Shown piece by piece: positions 12,401-23,571 of a DNA stretch of 64,000 bases. This DNA comes from Lucifuga dentata. Taxonomy: Eukaryota > Chordata > Actinopteri > Ophidiiformes > Bythitidae. The DNA lies in the NCBI GenBank assembly GCA_014773175.1, contig VXCM01000948.1, forward strand, positions 52,008-116,007. Direction: 5' to 3'. The notes below the pieces were generated by a model that saw only the letters and a program-made list of their open reading frames with translations, was not told the DNA's origin and did not search any database. Each line of letters starts with the position of its first letter. Position 1 is the first letter of the stretch. The position numbers and the translations under genes are program-made.

Positions 12401-13642
12401 TTGAACAAACACACACATTCACACACATATAAACACAGGCCCAACCTCATGCTTAATGCCAATCTGACATCATCAGAGAGGTGTGTAGGGTTACACAGGC
12501 GTATGTGTACACACAGACCAAGTCTTGGAACTGTGTTATTGCTGCCACACACAAATACATATTATTGCTTCTTAACAAGGGCGCGTTCAGGTTTCTGAAA
12601 CAAGATGATTCATCTGTCTCTCAGCTCCACTCTGCAGCTCCCTGACTTCAAACAGACTCGCTTTCCTCTCCTTTCCTTCTCTCACACTATTTATTTTTCT
12701 GTCTGAACAGCTCAAATAAAGCCTTGCATGGACAGTGTAGCGTCTCCTTCAGACCGGGTTGTCACGAGCATTTCTGCACTCCAGGTACAGACACACACAA
12801 GTGCAGTCTCAGGCACATGCTGAAAGCGAGAACACAAATTCATTCACACTAACATGCATACATGCATACTGACATATATGTTTGCCGTCCACAGTGGCTT
12901 GGACTATATGTGGTCACTTAGGTGTTTGGACTAAGGTAACGTTTGCAATGTTCATTTAAACAAGCTATGGCAAACTTGATCCACACTAAGACAGTCTATG
13001 GATGTGGGCCTGCGTTGTGAGTCCCCAGTGACGGTCTCCTGTCCCTTCCTGTTTAGCCTGGGCGTCTGCTGCACATAAACACTCTGGGGCCTCCTCTACT
13101 CCAGGATGTGTAGATGGAGGGGGTTGGATAGGGTTGGGGGGCAAGAGACATGGTTTCAATCCCCCTGGAAAGCCACCCCAGAGAAGGCCAGTATACAGAA
13201 TGACTTTGGGGGGACAGAGGAAAGCATTGTGGAGGGATCCTCCCTAACCTCATCTTACCCCAAAACCTCTTCCTCTGTAACTTTGCTTTTAGTTGTTTTT
13301 GTAAGAAAGCAGTGGTTCAGTGTGTGGCTTACTCGAGGACACATTGACAGATTTCATGGCTGCTGAAAATTAGACACTGGCTGTTGCACAACCTCTTTCT
13401 GACTTTGCTTACTGAGACACTACAAAAACCAAAACTCAGGAACATCTTGAAATGTTGTTTTAAGATGATTAAATCTTTTATTTTTAACAAATAAAAATAT
13501 TATTTTCAAGAACATCATTCACTTGATTGTTAAATACCTTGTAATTTGTCTGAGCAAGTAGATATTCAGTTTTTCAGGTAGAGCTGACTAGAACAAACAC
13601 TGAGTGTGAAAAAACACAAGGCTTTTCTTATTTCAAGAATTA

Positions 13643-14348
13643 CACCCTTCAAATATTGAAAAAAAAAAAATTAAGTGAAGCCAAAGGAAAAGGTATAATG
13701 TATAAANCCCTTCAAATATTGAAAAAAAAAAAATTAAGTGAAGCCAAAGGAAAAGGTATAATGTATAAACTGTTGCACAGATATTATTTTACTCCCAGTA
13801 AATTAAAAAGAATGGGTCTTATGGATCATGATTTGTGTTGGAGATGTAATGAAGAGAAAGGGACATTAATGCATGCCTTGTGGAACTGCTCTATTGTCTC
13901 CCCTTTTTGGTATAAAATGATGCAAACTATGGAAGAGGGGCTGGGATTTCCTGTTCCTCGGACACCAAAATTTTGTCTCCTCAGTGATAAAAATGAAGTT
14001 AAAGGAATGAATAAAACTCAGTTTAAAGTGTTAAGTTTGGGTATAGTATCAGCATTGAGACTTATTCTCAGGCATTGGAAAAGCACTGAAGCCCCCTCCT
14101 ATAGGGAATGGATGAATGTATTGGCAAAAACAATGTCTTATGAAGTTATGTTAATCAGAAGATTAGAAAAATATGATAAAGACAAATATGAAATCTAGGG
14201 GAAAATTTTGAGTTACCTTAAAAGTACTTAATGGCCTTTTGTTTTTGTTGTGTTTTCTGCTTTGTTGTGTCTTCTGGGTTTATTGTTTTGTTTTTGTTGT
14301 GATGCACTTTAATGTGTTTAAATATGAATAAAAAAAATTTTTTTTAAA
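13643..14348 (+). mobile_element. 5'-truncated LINE-1 copy
   Basis: An L1 ORF2 C-terminal coding segment is followed by a short T-rich 3' UTR and an A-rich end. AAGAATTA occurs at 13635-13642 and 14349-14356 and may be the target duplication. A 62-base duplication around the N at 13707 is an assembly artefact. Confidence 0.75.
13770..14198 (+). pseudogene. LINE-1 ORF2 C-terminal fragment
   Basis: The plus-strand frame encodes the zinc-finger-like region near the end of L1-clade reverse transcriptases: CWRCNEEKGTLMHALWNC gives CxxC...HxxxxC, followed by PFW. The usual tail of L1 ORF2 follows. Endonuclease and reverse-transcriptase domains are absent (5' truncation). The frame ends at a TAG at 14196-14198, and codons after it still read L1-like for 11 residues (GKILSYLKST), so this stop looks like a nonsense mutation of the original end. 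The frame upstream of 13770 is distorted by the artefact duplication. Confidence 0.8.
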
Positions 14349-14356
14349 AAGAATTA

Positions 14357-17300
14357 GATCAATCTTTTGTATTATGAATAATTTAGAGTCCAGAAAGTTT
14401 CAGCAATTTTTCTACAAATGAGTGTCAGTATGGTGATATTTTCTAAAGAAAATTTCAATAGTCCTACATGTTTTTAGACATTAAGCTGAATTTAAAGACA
14501 AGTACCTGTAACTCTAGTTTCAAATCTCATTGGTTATATTGAGCTAAACCAGCTTTCATCAAACTTTAAATATATTTTTAAGTTCAGGTAATTTTATTGT
14601 GGCTTGATTTCTAGCTAATTTCAAGAATTCTTATTACTATATACCATTTAAGGTTTGATGGGTTATGTGCTGTGTGTGTGTGTGCATATGCATGTAAGAA
14701 GATGAACGGGAAGAACAACTTCCACGTCCTGTTCACTATCCTGACTCTGTCACAGATCACAGGGAAGGATTTGGTTGGGGATAATGAATTCAAGAGCACA
14801 AACACAGTGTTGCCGCACCCAGCCTCTCTCTCATCTTTGACATGGAGGAGAACCACTATGACACCGTCTGCATGGAGCTACAGAGGGACCACACAGCAGG
14901 AGCACAACCAGTCATCAGTGTGAACATCTAGTTATGGTCTGAGAGTGATAACACTTTCTGGTAAACTGTAGCCCTTTGTCCACAGTATAATTATAATAAA
15001 TGTTCTACTGATGCTGCATGCGCTGATCCAATGTCATACAACCCCAGCAGGAAGTGTTTAAAAAATAACATTTTCCAAAAGCTTCCTCTTGCTGCAGGCC
15101 AAAGACATCCTGTCTGGGTTAACGTTGGGGTTTGAATGATCATAACAGTTGCTACACGTCCTCATGTCTCCTACAGGACTGCTTCTCCGCATTGGTGAGC
15201 TATCAAACTAGAGACAAATTAACGCAAAAAAATCTATTAAAACTCAGCAAGCTGCCATAAGCATTTACACACAAGGTAGATTTAATGGCACATAAGGGAC
15301 TCCTATGATAAACCCTTCTATATGGCTGTCCAATTGCAAAGAATACAGACTGTAGCGTGTGTGTGTTTATGCTTACATGCTTTCATGTCAGCATTCTTCC
15401 ATGTGTATGTGCTTGTGTTACAGCTGAGGCTCTAGGAAACACTTGTCCCCTGTAGCACTGTGAAAATGCTTTGCAGGCTGCTGCGTAAAATTCACCAGTT
15501 TGTTTGTTTGCTCTCCCCCGGTACTATAAAAACTCAGTGACGGGCAAACGGCACCGCCCTGTTTACATGCCAGGCTGCACTCCAGAGAGATGAAGCAGAG
15601 TGGGTCTGGGGAACAAATGTTTCCCCACGCTATACCTCACCACAGAGGGGCACTGATTAGGACAGCCATGGGGAGTCTGACGTGTGAACGACTGGCTGCG
15701 GTGGGACTTTGGCAGGCTAGGGAGGGGTGATGAGGGCCCTCGGGGTCCTATAAGCATCAGTGCAGGTCTGCTGGATGACAAGACTGCTTCATTTCCTCCT
15801 CTTTCCTTGTCCACTTCCTGAGTCCCAATACTCCTTTCTTTGGGAAGCTCCATCCTGACTTCAGCCACATCATACAGTCACCATTCAGGAAGCGGAACGG
15901 AACTCTGAAGCCTTTGACGAGAAAACAAGAAGTGAGAAAGGCAGGGAGAGAAATACTGAAAGTGCAATGAGTGAGAAAAAGAAAAAAGGATGCTAAACAC
16001 ATGCCCCAGTTCAGAATATCCTGCCTCAAGGAGAGCCATCTGGGGTTGAACTTTGAAAGAGAGAGAGAGGAGAACAGAGAAAGGAAAGCTAGGGCTGGGG
16101 TCCGTAAGAGAAGGTGGGAGTCCAGCTGGGTCCTATTAGGGCTGGACCACATGTGCCGGTGGGGGGCAGCGGACAGAGGGGCAGGAGGGGGCAGAGAGGG
16201 CAGCGGGGAGGAAGTGCTGAGAGCGATGGGCCTAGACCCTGTGAAGCTTTATTAGGCCTGTCGTCTACTCTTCTCAACAGGGTCGCTCACACCCTGCTCT
16301 ACCTTATCCCCCCCCCCCCCCCCNTTCCCCAAACCTTCTCTGCCCTCGGGCATAGCCAGGGCACAAAAGTATAAAACTATTAGAAGGAGGAAGAAGGGAA
16401 CAGACCACCCAGATACACACACATACATACACACACACACACACACCCATAATGGCTACCAGGAGGAGGCCCCAGCATGAGAGCTGCAGCTGGAAAGGGA
16501 TAGGGCAAAGGGAGACATACACACGCATACTTATGCACACACACACACTAAAGTGACACAACTACACACACTGAAGTGGGGTGTATGTGCAAGCAAAGTG
16601 AAATAGGGACCATTCAGTCTTTCATTCAAATGTCACACACACGTGGTTTATTTCTTTGGTTTTATATGTATTTTTTTCTTAAGGTGGAAAACATTTTGGT
16701 ATAAACTCAGATAGAATTTGGATTTGCATTAAAGTTTATGAGTGTGTGAGAGAGAAATGTTGTTTGCATGCATTCAATGTGCATACACTGTATATGCCTG
16801 TGTGTACTTACATTTCAGGGTCTTTGCATATCTGGCATGCCTGCAGGCTCATCTGCCTATTGCCCTCCTACTTCCCATTCCTTCTTCCATCCCTCCATTC
16901 CTCCCTCCCATCTCTCCATCCCTCCATTGCCCCCCAGGGGACGTGTGAGAAAAGTCCGTCTGGAATCTGAGCCCTTCCTGAAATGCCGACAAGCGCTATG
17001 AATGGATCTGCGGGCTTTGTTGGAATAATGATGGTGATCATCATCCAGGCTAGCAGACGGATAATGAGCTTTATGACCGAGAGCTGTCGGTGTGGTATGT
17101 CAGCATTAGCATACTAAGTTCAAAGACTGTGTGTGCTGGAAGAAATCTCAGGTTGAATTATACGTGTAGGGATCAGAGAACCTAATGGTGCCCCACAGTG
17201 GCTGTGCTTCAAAGCTGCTCTACTCTGAACCAGGAGCCCCTGTATGATACACAGAAAGAGTGTTTGAATGTTTGAAAGACAATATATTGTTGAGTTATGC

Positions 17301-17565
17301 TACATTATGAACAAATGTACATGTTAAATTCCAGAAATACATTTCAGAGATTCCCTAAAAGCTTCCAAATGTTTGCCAGATGTAGTATTTCCTTTTGAAA
17401 ACATTTATATAAAATGCATCTTACAAATTGCAATTGGAACTTGTTGAATATTAATATTAGACTGCAGAGACATGATGTAAAATAAGCATGGTCAATTTAA
17501 AAGCCAAATAATAAAGACAAAGCCTGCATTTTCATTCGCAACTAATTATCAGACTGCATGCGTTC
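14357..17565. other. Gene-free interval
   Basis: No supportable gene. 15540-15760 and 16960-17130 are complex, GC-richer, non-repetitive stretches. 16310-16323 is a C run with an N. Confidence 0.5.
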
Positions 17566-17568
17566 TAA

Positions 17569-18179
17569 CACTGCATTCGACAAACTTCGGAAGTCAGATT
17601 TTTCTCAATCAGAAGTTCCAACTTCTGACCTTAAACCATTCCAGCCAAATGTAAACAAAGAAGCATGGCTGAATGCCAATAAATACTGTAAAATTAATTA
17701 AATTTAGTAATAAATACTAACTAAAGTAAAGTTAGATTATTGGACTGTTTGGTTGTGTTGTTTTACAATGATATTAATCACAGTGGGTATTAAACATTTG
17801 TGCAGATNCTGTTTGGTTGTGTTGTTTTACAATGATATTAATCACAGTGGGTATTAAACATTTGTGCAGATAAGCAATATTCTGAAATTATTGACACATA
17901 TCAATGGCAAACAGTTACACTATAGCAAGTTAACTTGAAGTTTTTGACCTTTTTATTTCAATGTCACAAGAAAAAATACTTTATTCGCCTGTTAGCTGGT
18001 CATTTCCATTCATAAAGCTCGCTTCTACGGGCGCTGCCTATTAAGTAACATCATACTCATGAAGTCGGGGTAGATAATTTTGTCCGAATTTCCCAGTCGG
18101 ATCTCCGACTTCAAGTGCCATTCCAATGCATTTTTCCAAGTAAGAAGTTGGAAAAATTCAAGTTTCCGAGGTCACAGCA
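17569..18179 (+). mobile_element. PIF/Harbinger-like non-autonomous element, copy 1
   Basis: The 3-base target TAA lies at 17566-17568 and 18180-18182. The ends are CACTGCATTCGACAAAC and a partial inverse ending in GGTCACAGCA. The body matches 59832-60321 along its length (for example GGGGTAGATAATTTTGTCCG and TTTTTCCAAGTAAGAAGT). A 63-base duplication around the N at 17808 inflates the length. No transposase. Confidence 0.7.
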
Positions 18180-18267
18180 TAACTCTGATACTCCAACAAA
18201 GATTTACTGAGGTAATTCCTCTGTCAGGGTATCTGTAAGGTGCATGTGTCACTATATTAACTACTTA

Positions 18268-18269
<2 letters not shown>

Positions 18270-18310
<41 letters not shown>

Positions 18311-18312
18311 NN
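18270..18312. repeat. (GT)n microsatellite ending in NN
   Basis: About 20 GT units ended by two Ns at 18311-18312, so true length is unknown. Confidence 0.9.
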
Positions 18313-18576
18313 CTACCCCCACCCCCATCCAGGTCAGGCCCCCACAGCCAATGTTACAAGGTTTAATACTTCAGCCATTCAATCATTAAGGCGTTTTACA
18401 CAGCCTGTCCCTGGACTTCTCTCGCTCATAAAAAAAATAATATTTGTCTTTCCAACTGCACTGTGGACCACAAAGTCCTCATGTTTTATTTTCGTCAGAG
18501 CAGTAAAACCCAGTTCTTCCCCCTGCCAACCTACTTCCACCAGGAGCTGTTGTTCTTGTCCTGTAACTGTATAAGG

Positions 18577-18578
<2 letters not shown>

Positions 18579-18636
<58 letters not shown>
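18579..18636. repeat. (GT)n microsatellite
   Basis: About 29 uninterrupted GT units, among the longest here. Confidence 0.95.
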
Positions 18637-18638
<2 letters not shown>

Positions 18639-18729
18639 ACAAGGAAATCACAGAAATCCAAGGTGGTGGTCACGGCTACTTAAGAATGTGAGAGTGAGTT
18701 TTTATGTTCTATATATCTATGTAAGTCTG

Positions 18730-18761
18730 AGGAGAGGAGAGGAGAGGAGAGGAGAGGAGAA
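18730..18761. repeat. (GGAGA)n pentanucleotide repeat
   Basis: About six perfect GGAGA units. Confidence 0.9.
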
Positions 18762-19508
18762 GGAAATTGCTATATAATGCATAAAATCATTCCCTTTTTG
18801 AAAAGACAACAACAAGGAGTTTTATGTCTTCCATTTTTTTGTCATCAGGTTGCCTAGCAACTGTGTCACAAGTTTAGCCATGAGCAAGCCTATTGGTTAG
18901 TTCCTATGCTGAAAACACAAGATTGTATGTTGTATTTGATTACAGTATGAGGTGTCAAGATCACAGAAAATGTCTTTGAAATGTAGAAATGCACATGTGG
19001 TGCAGTTACAATGGAATGGGTGAAAGCCTAGTTTACAGTGAAGTAAGGAGGTAACAAGTGTGAAATAAGAAAATTATTTTAACGAGATCTCACAACATTA
19101 TGACATGTCATTAGATTGTATTTTTGTTTCAATTTTATATTTTTTTTTTTGTTTTTTGCACATGGTTTTATCTGTATCATTACCTTTACCAGAGATATTC
19201 AATCTGGCTTTTGATTTTGTATTCTCTATTTTCTTTTTTACACTTTCACTCTTTTTTGTACACAGCATATTGTGTATTTTTGTATATATTTGTCAGTGTT
19301 GGAATTCCTTGTGAATAACACATGGTAAAAATCTCAACCATCAGCAGCAACTCCTTATATTTGTGTGGTTAAGTGTGCAACATCCTGACATCCTGTGTTG
19401 AGCTAAAACACGTCTGACATCTTTGGGTTTCTATATTCAGATTTTAAAAGTCATATATTGTGGATGGTCAAGTCAGCATCATAATAAGCATTAAAATGAC
19501 TGGATGTA

Positions 19509-19735
19509 CACTGTAAAATGTGACAAGTTGATCTTACTTAAAAAAAAATAAAAAAAAAATCTAGGAAACCAATTGCCTTGAAAAGGGTAAGTAAATATAA
19601 TTATATAGTGTTAAGTTCAAGTAGACATAAAGTAAACATAACTTAAGACTAATAGTTATATTTACTTACCTTTTTCAAGGCAATCGGTTTCCTAGATTTT
19701 TTTTAAGTAAGATCAGCTTGTCACATTTTACAGTG
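19509..19735. mobile_element. Palindromic MITE with about 90-base inverted arms
   Basis: Ends CACTGTAAAATGTGACAAG and its inverse mirror each other, continuing through ATCTTACTTAAAAAAA, TCTAGGAAACC and CCTTGAAAAGG to a short centre near 19610-19640. The flanking 8-mers match at only 4 of 8 positions, so the target duplication is not clear. Probably a snap-back DNA-transposon derivative; superfamily not assigned. Confidence 0.8.
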
Positions 19736-20064
19736 TGTGCGTCTTTCCATTGCTCTGATGACACTCCCTCCTCCAGGCAGCAGCTGAATTAAACTTCATT
19801 GTCTGTGTGTTGGTGTGATGGGCAGTCAGCCTGGGTTGAATGATTAGAGAGTTTGAGGAGGAGAGCAGGGAGAGTCATTGAGACAGCAGTGATGGAAACT
19901 CCTGTCGTACAGAGAGTTTGACCTGCTCTCACATCCACCCACAGTTCAGATTAACCTGCACAAAGACCAAGATGCCTCCTGTCACAGATAATCATGTTTA
20001 GAGCTGAATGACTCCACTAAGCTTTGTTATTTCAACAGTCACAACTAACTTTATATACTGTGTG

Positions 20065-20103
<39 letters not shown>
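20065..20103. repeat. (GT)n microsatellite
   Basis: About 18 GT units. Confidence 0.9.
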
Positions 20104-20105
<2 letters not shown>

Positions 20106-20304
20106 TCACTTCACTCCAGTTTAGCAATGATATGATGGTTACATAAGGTATAGTATAATGGTTTATTCATCTATTTTTACACTCATTTATTCAAATAATT
20201 TACTTTTTTAATGTTATTTACTTATGTTTTCAATTGTAATTTTTTATTTAATTTTGCTTTAACCAGGCTTTGAGTTTTGCTTAAATTCTATGATTTCTTC
20301 TAGT

Positions 20305-20305
20305 T

Positions 20306-20369
<64 letters not shown>
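20305..20369. repeat. (GATA)n tetranucleotide repeat
   Basis: About 16 perfect GATA units. Confidence 0.95.
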
Positions 20370-20371
<2 letters not shown>

Positions 20372-20559
20372 CCAACATTTTTATTGCTAGCCACATTTAT
20401 TTTATTTTACTTTTTATTTGTTTAATTTTATTTCTTTATCATTAGTTTAATTTGCACACACTGATTTCAATTCTCTCCATGGTCTATTTACAGGGTTGTT
20501 TTTTTTTTTGTTTGTTTTGTTTTGGTTTTTTTTTTTTTTGTTTTTTTGCCATTTTTCCT

Positions 20560-20695
20560 TTGTTTTATTACCTGCGATCATTTTTGTACCTAAAATGTCT
20601 CTTAAAACATTTTGAGTTGCATTTTACTGTATGTAGGAAAAGTACTACACAAATAAAATTTGATTGAGTCACTGATTGATTGACTGATTGATTAC
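20560..20695 (+). mobile_element. LINE 3' tail ending in (TGATT)n
   Basis: AGGAAAAGTACTACACAAAT followed by AAAATTTGATTGA and then imperfect TGATTGAC units is the pattern at the 3' end of CR1/L2-type LINEs in fish. Only the tail is recognisable, and the 5' boundary is uncertain. Confidence 0.45.
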
Positions 20696-21355
20696 ATTAT
20701 GCTAGTTTAGAAATCATTTTGTGACAAAGTTCTTTTGTACCACACGTCTTATAAATTATTTTATTTATTTTTAATCTCCTTCCAGCAACTTACTTTTCCT
20801 AATTGCTAGGAGCCTCACCTCGTGACAGAGAACCATTCCCCATAAGTGTGTGTGTGTGTGCGTACTTGCATGTGTATGTGCCCCAACACAATCTCAGCTT
20901 GATCAGGATAAAAGTCTCTCTGCAGCAAAGTGATTTAGTTAAAAAAAAATCTAAATTTAAATCAGTGATTTGCATTAATAGTTTTAAATTCTGACAGTGT
21001 TTCAGTGATGTAGGAAGCACCTCAGTATCACTGGCCACAACTGGAATGCAACATGAAATGTATTTGTGTGTCTTTAATTATGAGTTTGTGATATTGTAGA
21101 ACTGAAGCTTATGGTCTTAGTTATAAGGTTATGGGAGAATGTGAAACCAGAAACACGTTAATGAACTGTGACAGAGGGTCGGCTGTGTTATGTTTATGGA
21201 TTTGTGAGAGCTGCTGCACATTAATGGCCAATGTTTTATCCACTTGTGTGTCAAAGCATAAAAGTACAGTCATAATGGTGCAGCTCAAGTATTTGTATGA
21301 GGTTTTTTTTTTTTAGATATATTAGTCATATATATATATATATATATATATATAT

Positions 21356-21604
21356 NNNNNNNNNNNNNNNNNNNNNNNNNNNNNNNNNNNNNNNNNNNNN
21401 NNNNNNNNNNNNNNNNNNNNNNNNNNNNNNNNNNNNNNNNNNNNNNNNNNNNNNNNNNNNNNNNNNNNNNNNNNNNNNNNNNNNNNNNNNNNNNNNNNNN
21501 NNNNNNNNNNNNNNNNNNNNNNNNNNNNNNNNNNNNNNNNNNNNNNNNNNNNNNNNNNNNNNNNNNNNNNNNNNNNNNNNNNNNNNNNNNNNNNNNNNNN
21601 NNNN
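21356..21604. other. Assembly gap (249 N)
   Basis: A run of unknown bases between an (AT)n tract (about 21328-21355) and about 65 T (21605-21669). Low-complexity flanks explain the break. Confidence 0.98.
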
Positions 21605-21672
<68 letters not shown>

Positions 21673-22168
21673 AACAGTAGCTGTACACCTGGTGACAGGA
21701 GAACAGGGTTATATTTGAAAAAAAAACAGCACTGAATATAGGATATCATTGCTTATACTTGGGGCAGCAGAGTTACTGTTCTTTGTGTGAAAAGTAAATG
21801 TTATGCAGGATGTTTATGCTGTGTTCGGTACTTTCAGGTGCTATAATGATGAGGAAATCTATAAGAAAATACAAGTCTTGGGTTATTTCCTATTAAACAT
21901 TAACTCCTGTCCCCAGCTCTTTGCTTTTACCACTCAGCTTTAAGAGCACTAAATTCCTTTTCCTTCTGTTCCTTCTTATGTCTTCCCTCAATATCCTCAT
22001 CTTGCCTCCTTCTCTACCTCCTCCTTTCACTCCATTTCCTTCTACTCTTTCCTCTCCTCTAGCCCTTTCTCTTTGTCCCTCTCTAACTGTCTTCCCTTTG
22101 TTGTTTGTTCTGTCTTCCTCTTTCCTTGCATTACTTTGGAATGAGGTCAGACACTTGGCCTCCAAATG

Positions 22169-22194
22169 TGTACACACACACACACACACACACA
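22169..22194. repeat. (CA)n microsatellite
   Basis: About 12 CA units. Confidence 0.9.
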
Positions 22195-22521
22195 CGCACA
22201 ATATGATATGAAGTGTTATAATTCACACTTTATCAGACTTTGACAAACTGAAGTCTGCAGCTACTGCACAATAAGATGCCAAGCCTGGCTGCTCCTTATC
22301 AGCTGTGGCATCATTTCAGTACCAGAAAACATAAACCTGTGTCATCCTTGCTACCTTCACAACCACCATCATCATCATCATCATCATATTCTTAATGATC
22401 ATTACCATCAATATCTAAACTGTCAGCATCATCATCACTATTGTCACACTTCTCTTCTGCACAATCAACTTCACTACAGGAGCATTCAGGAATCTCCTGC
22501 AGCTCCAGTGGTCAATGTGTA

Positions 22522-22819
22522 TGGAAGCCCGTTTCCACCACTTGAAAAAAAAAAAANAAAAAAAAAAAAAAAAAAAAAAAAAAGAGTAAAGACAGAATTC
22601 TGACTTTTTTCCTCACAATTCTGACTTTCTTTTTTCTCAATTCTGACTTTAATCTCAGAATTCTGACTTTTTTCTCAATTCTGACTTTTTTTCTCAGCAT
22701 TCTGACTTTAATCTCAGAATTCTGAGTCAGAATTCTGACTTTTTTTTCAGAATTCTGAGTTTAATCTCAGAACTTTTTTTTTTTTTTTTTTTTTTTCAAG
22801 TGGCAGAAACGGGTTTCCA
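22522..22819. mobile_element. MITE with TA target and internal TTCTGACTTT minisatellite
   Basis: Inverted ends TGGAAGCCCGTTTCCACCA and TGGCAGAAACGGGTTTCCA are flanked by TA at 22520-22521 and 22820-22821. Poly(A) and poly(T) lie just inside the arms. The core (about 22584-22770) is a tandem array built from TTCTGACTTT and TCTCAGAA units. The TA target suggests a Tc1/mariner-driven element. Confidence 0.8.
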
Positions 22820-22829
22820 TAAATGTGTG

Positions 22830-23220
22830 TTCGTGTCAAAAAGGGACGTTTAAAAGTGGTGGACAGAGCAGCAGCCACTGGAACTGGTTAGGATGCTTGC
22901 TTTGGGTTTTGCCTTGCTCTCTACACCATCCAGCCTCTATATCTTTACTACAGTCTTGGTTGATGGTGTGATCTTCCATAGAAGTCATATCCATGTGCCA
23001 TCTGTTTCCTATCCTTCATCAGACAATTCTGACCTGCATATCAGGCCTACGTGGAATGGAATGAGAAGCATCTGAAGTGACGACCATGGAGCCATCTTTC
23101 CCTTTCCTGCTCTAGAATCTCACATCCATTCATCTGTCCGTCCATCTGATAGCAATATCAAGTGGACAGGGTTCTGACTGATTTAAGGGAACCACAGGGT
23201 AAAGTACAGTCACAATTCAA

Positions 23221-23268
<48 letters not shown>

Positions 23269-23528
23269 TTTATTTGACAAATTTGATTTTAACTCCTTTT
23301 ATTTCTGAATTATTCTATTAAAAGAAGAAAAAAAATTAGTCCTAGCAAGTGTAAAAATATTTTTTCAGTATCGACAAAGTTTTATTGAATTTTGCCGTTC
23401 GTGTTCTACTCATTAAACGCGTCGTTAAATATACAAAAAAATGTAAGTTGGACACAGACAGTGAGTAAGAGAGAGAGAGAGAGAGAGAGAATGACAGAGG
23501 GAACGTTACGGAGGGGTTGATATTTGTN

Positions 23529-23571
<43 letters not shown>

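Larger units (their letters stand above)
6011..13634. other. Gene-free interval, mostly single-copy with simple repeats
   Basis: No reading frame with recognisable protein content. It holds microsatellites, a hairpin at 9130-9158, and complex blocks (notably 10780-10960, containing GGTTTAATTAAAGTG and CTGAATAAGGCC) that could be regulatory. A short TGATACTTCATTGATCCCTG at about 11379 recalls a fish LINE tail. Confidence 0.5.

Noticed and set aside
21285..21749. Long open frames spanning the 249-base gap
   Set aside because: They consist of unknown residues and poly-Lys or poly-Phe from the homopolymer; not real.
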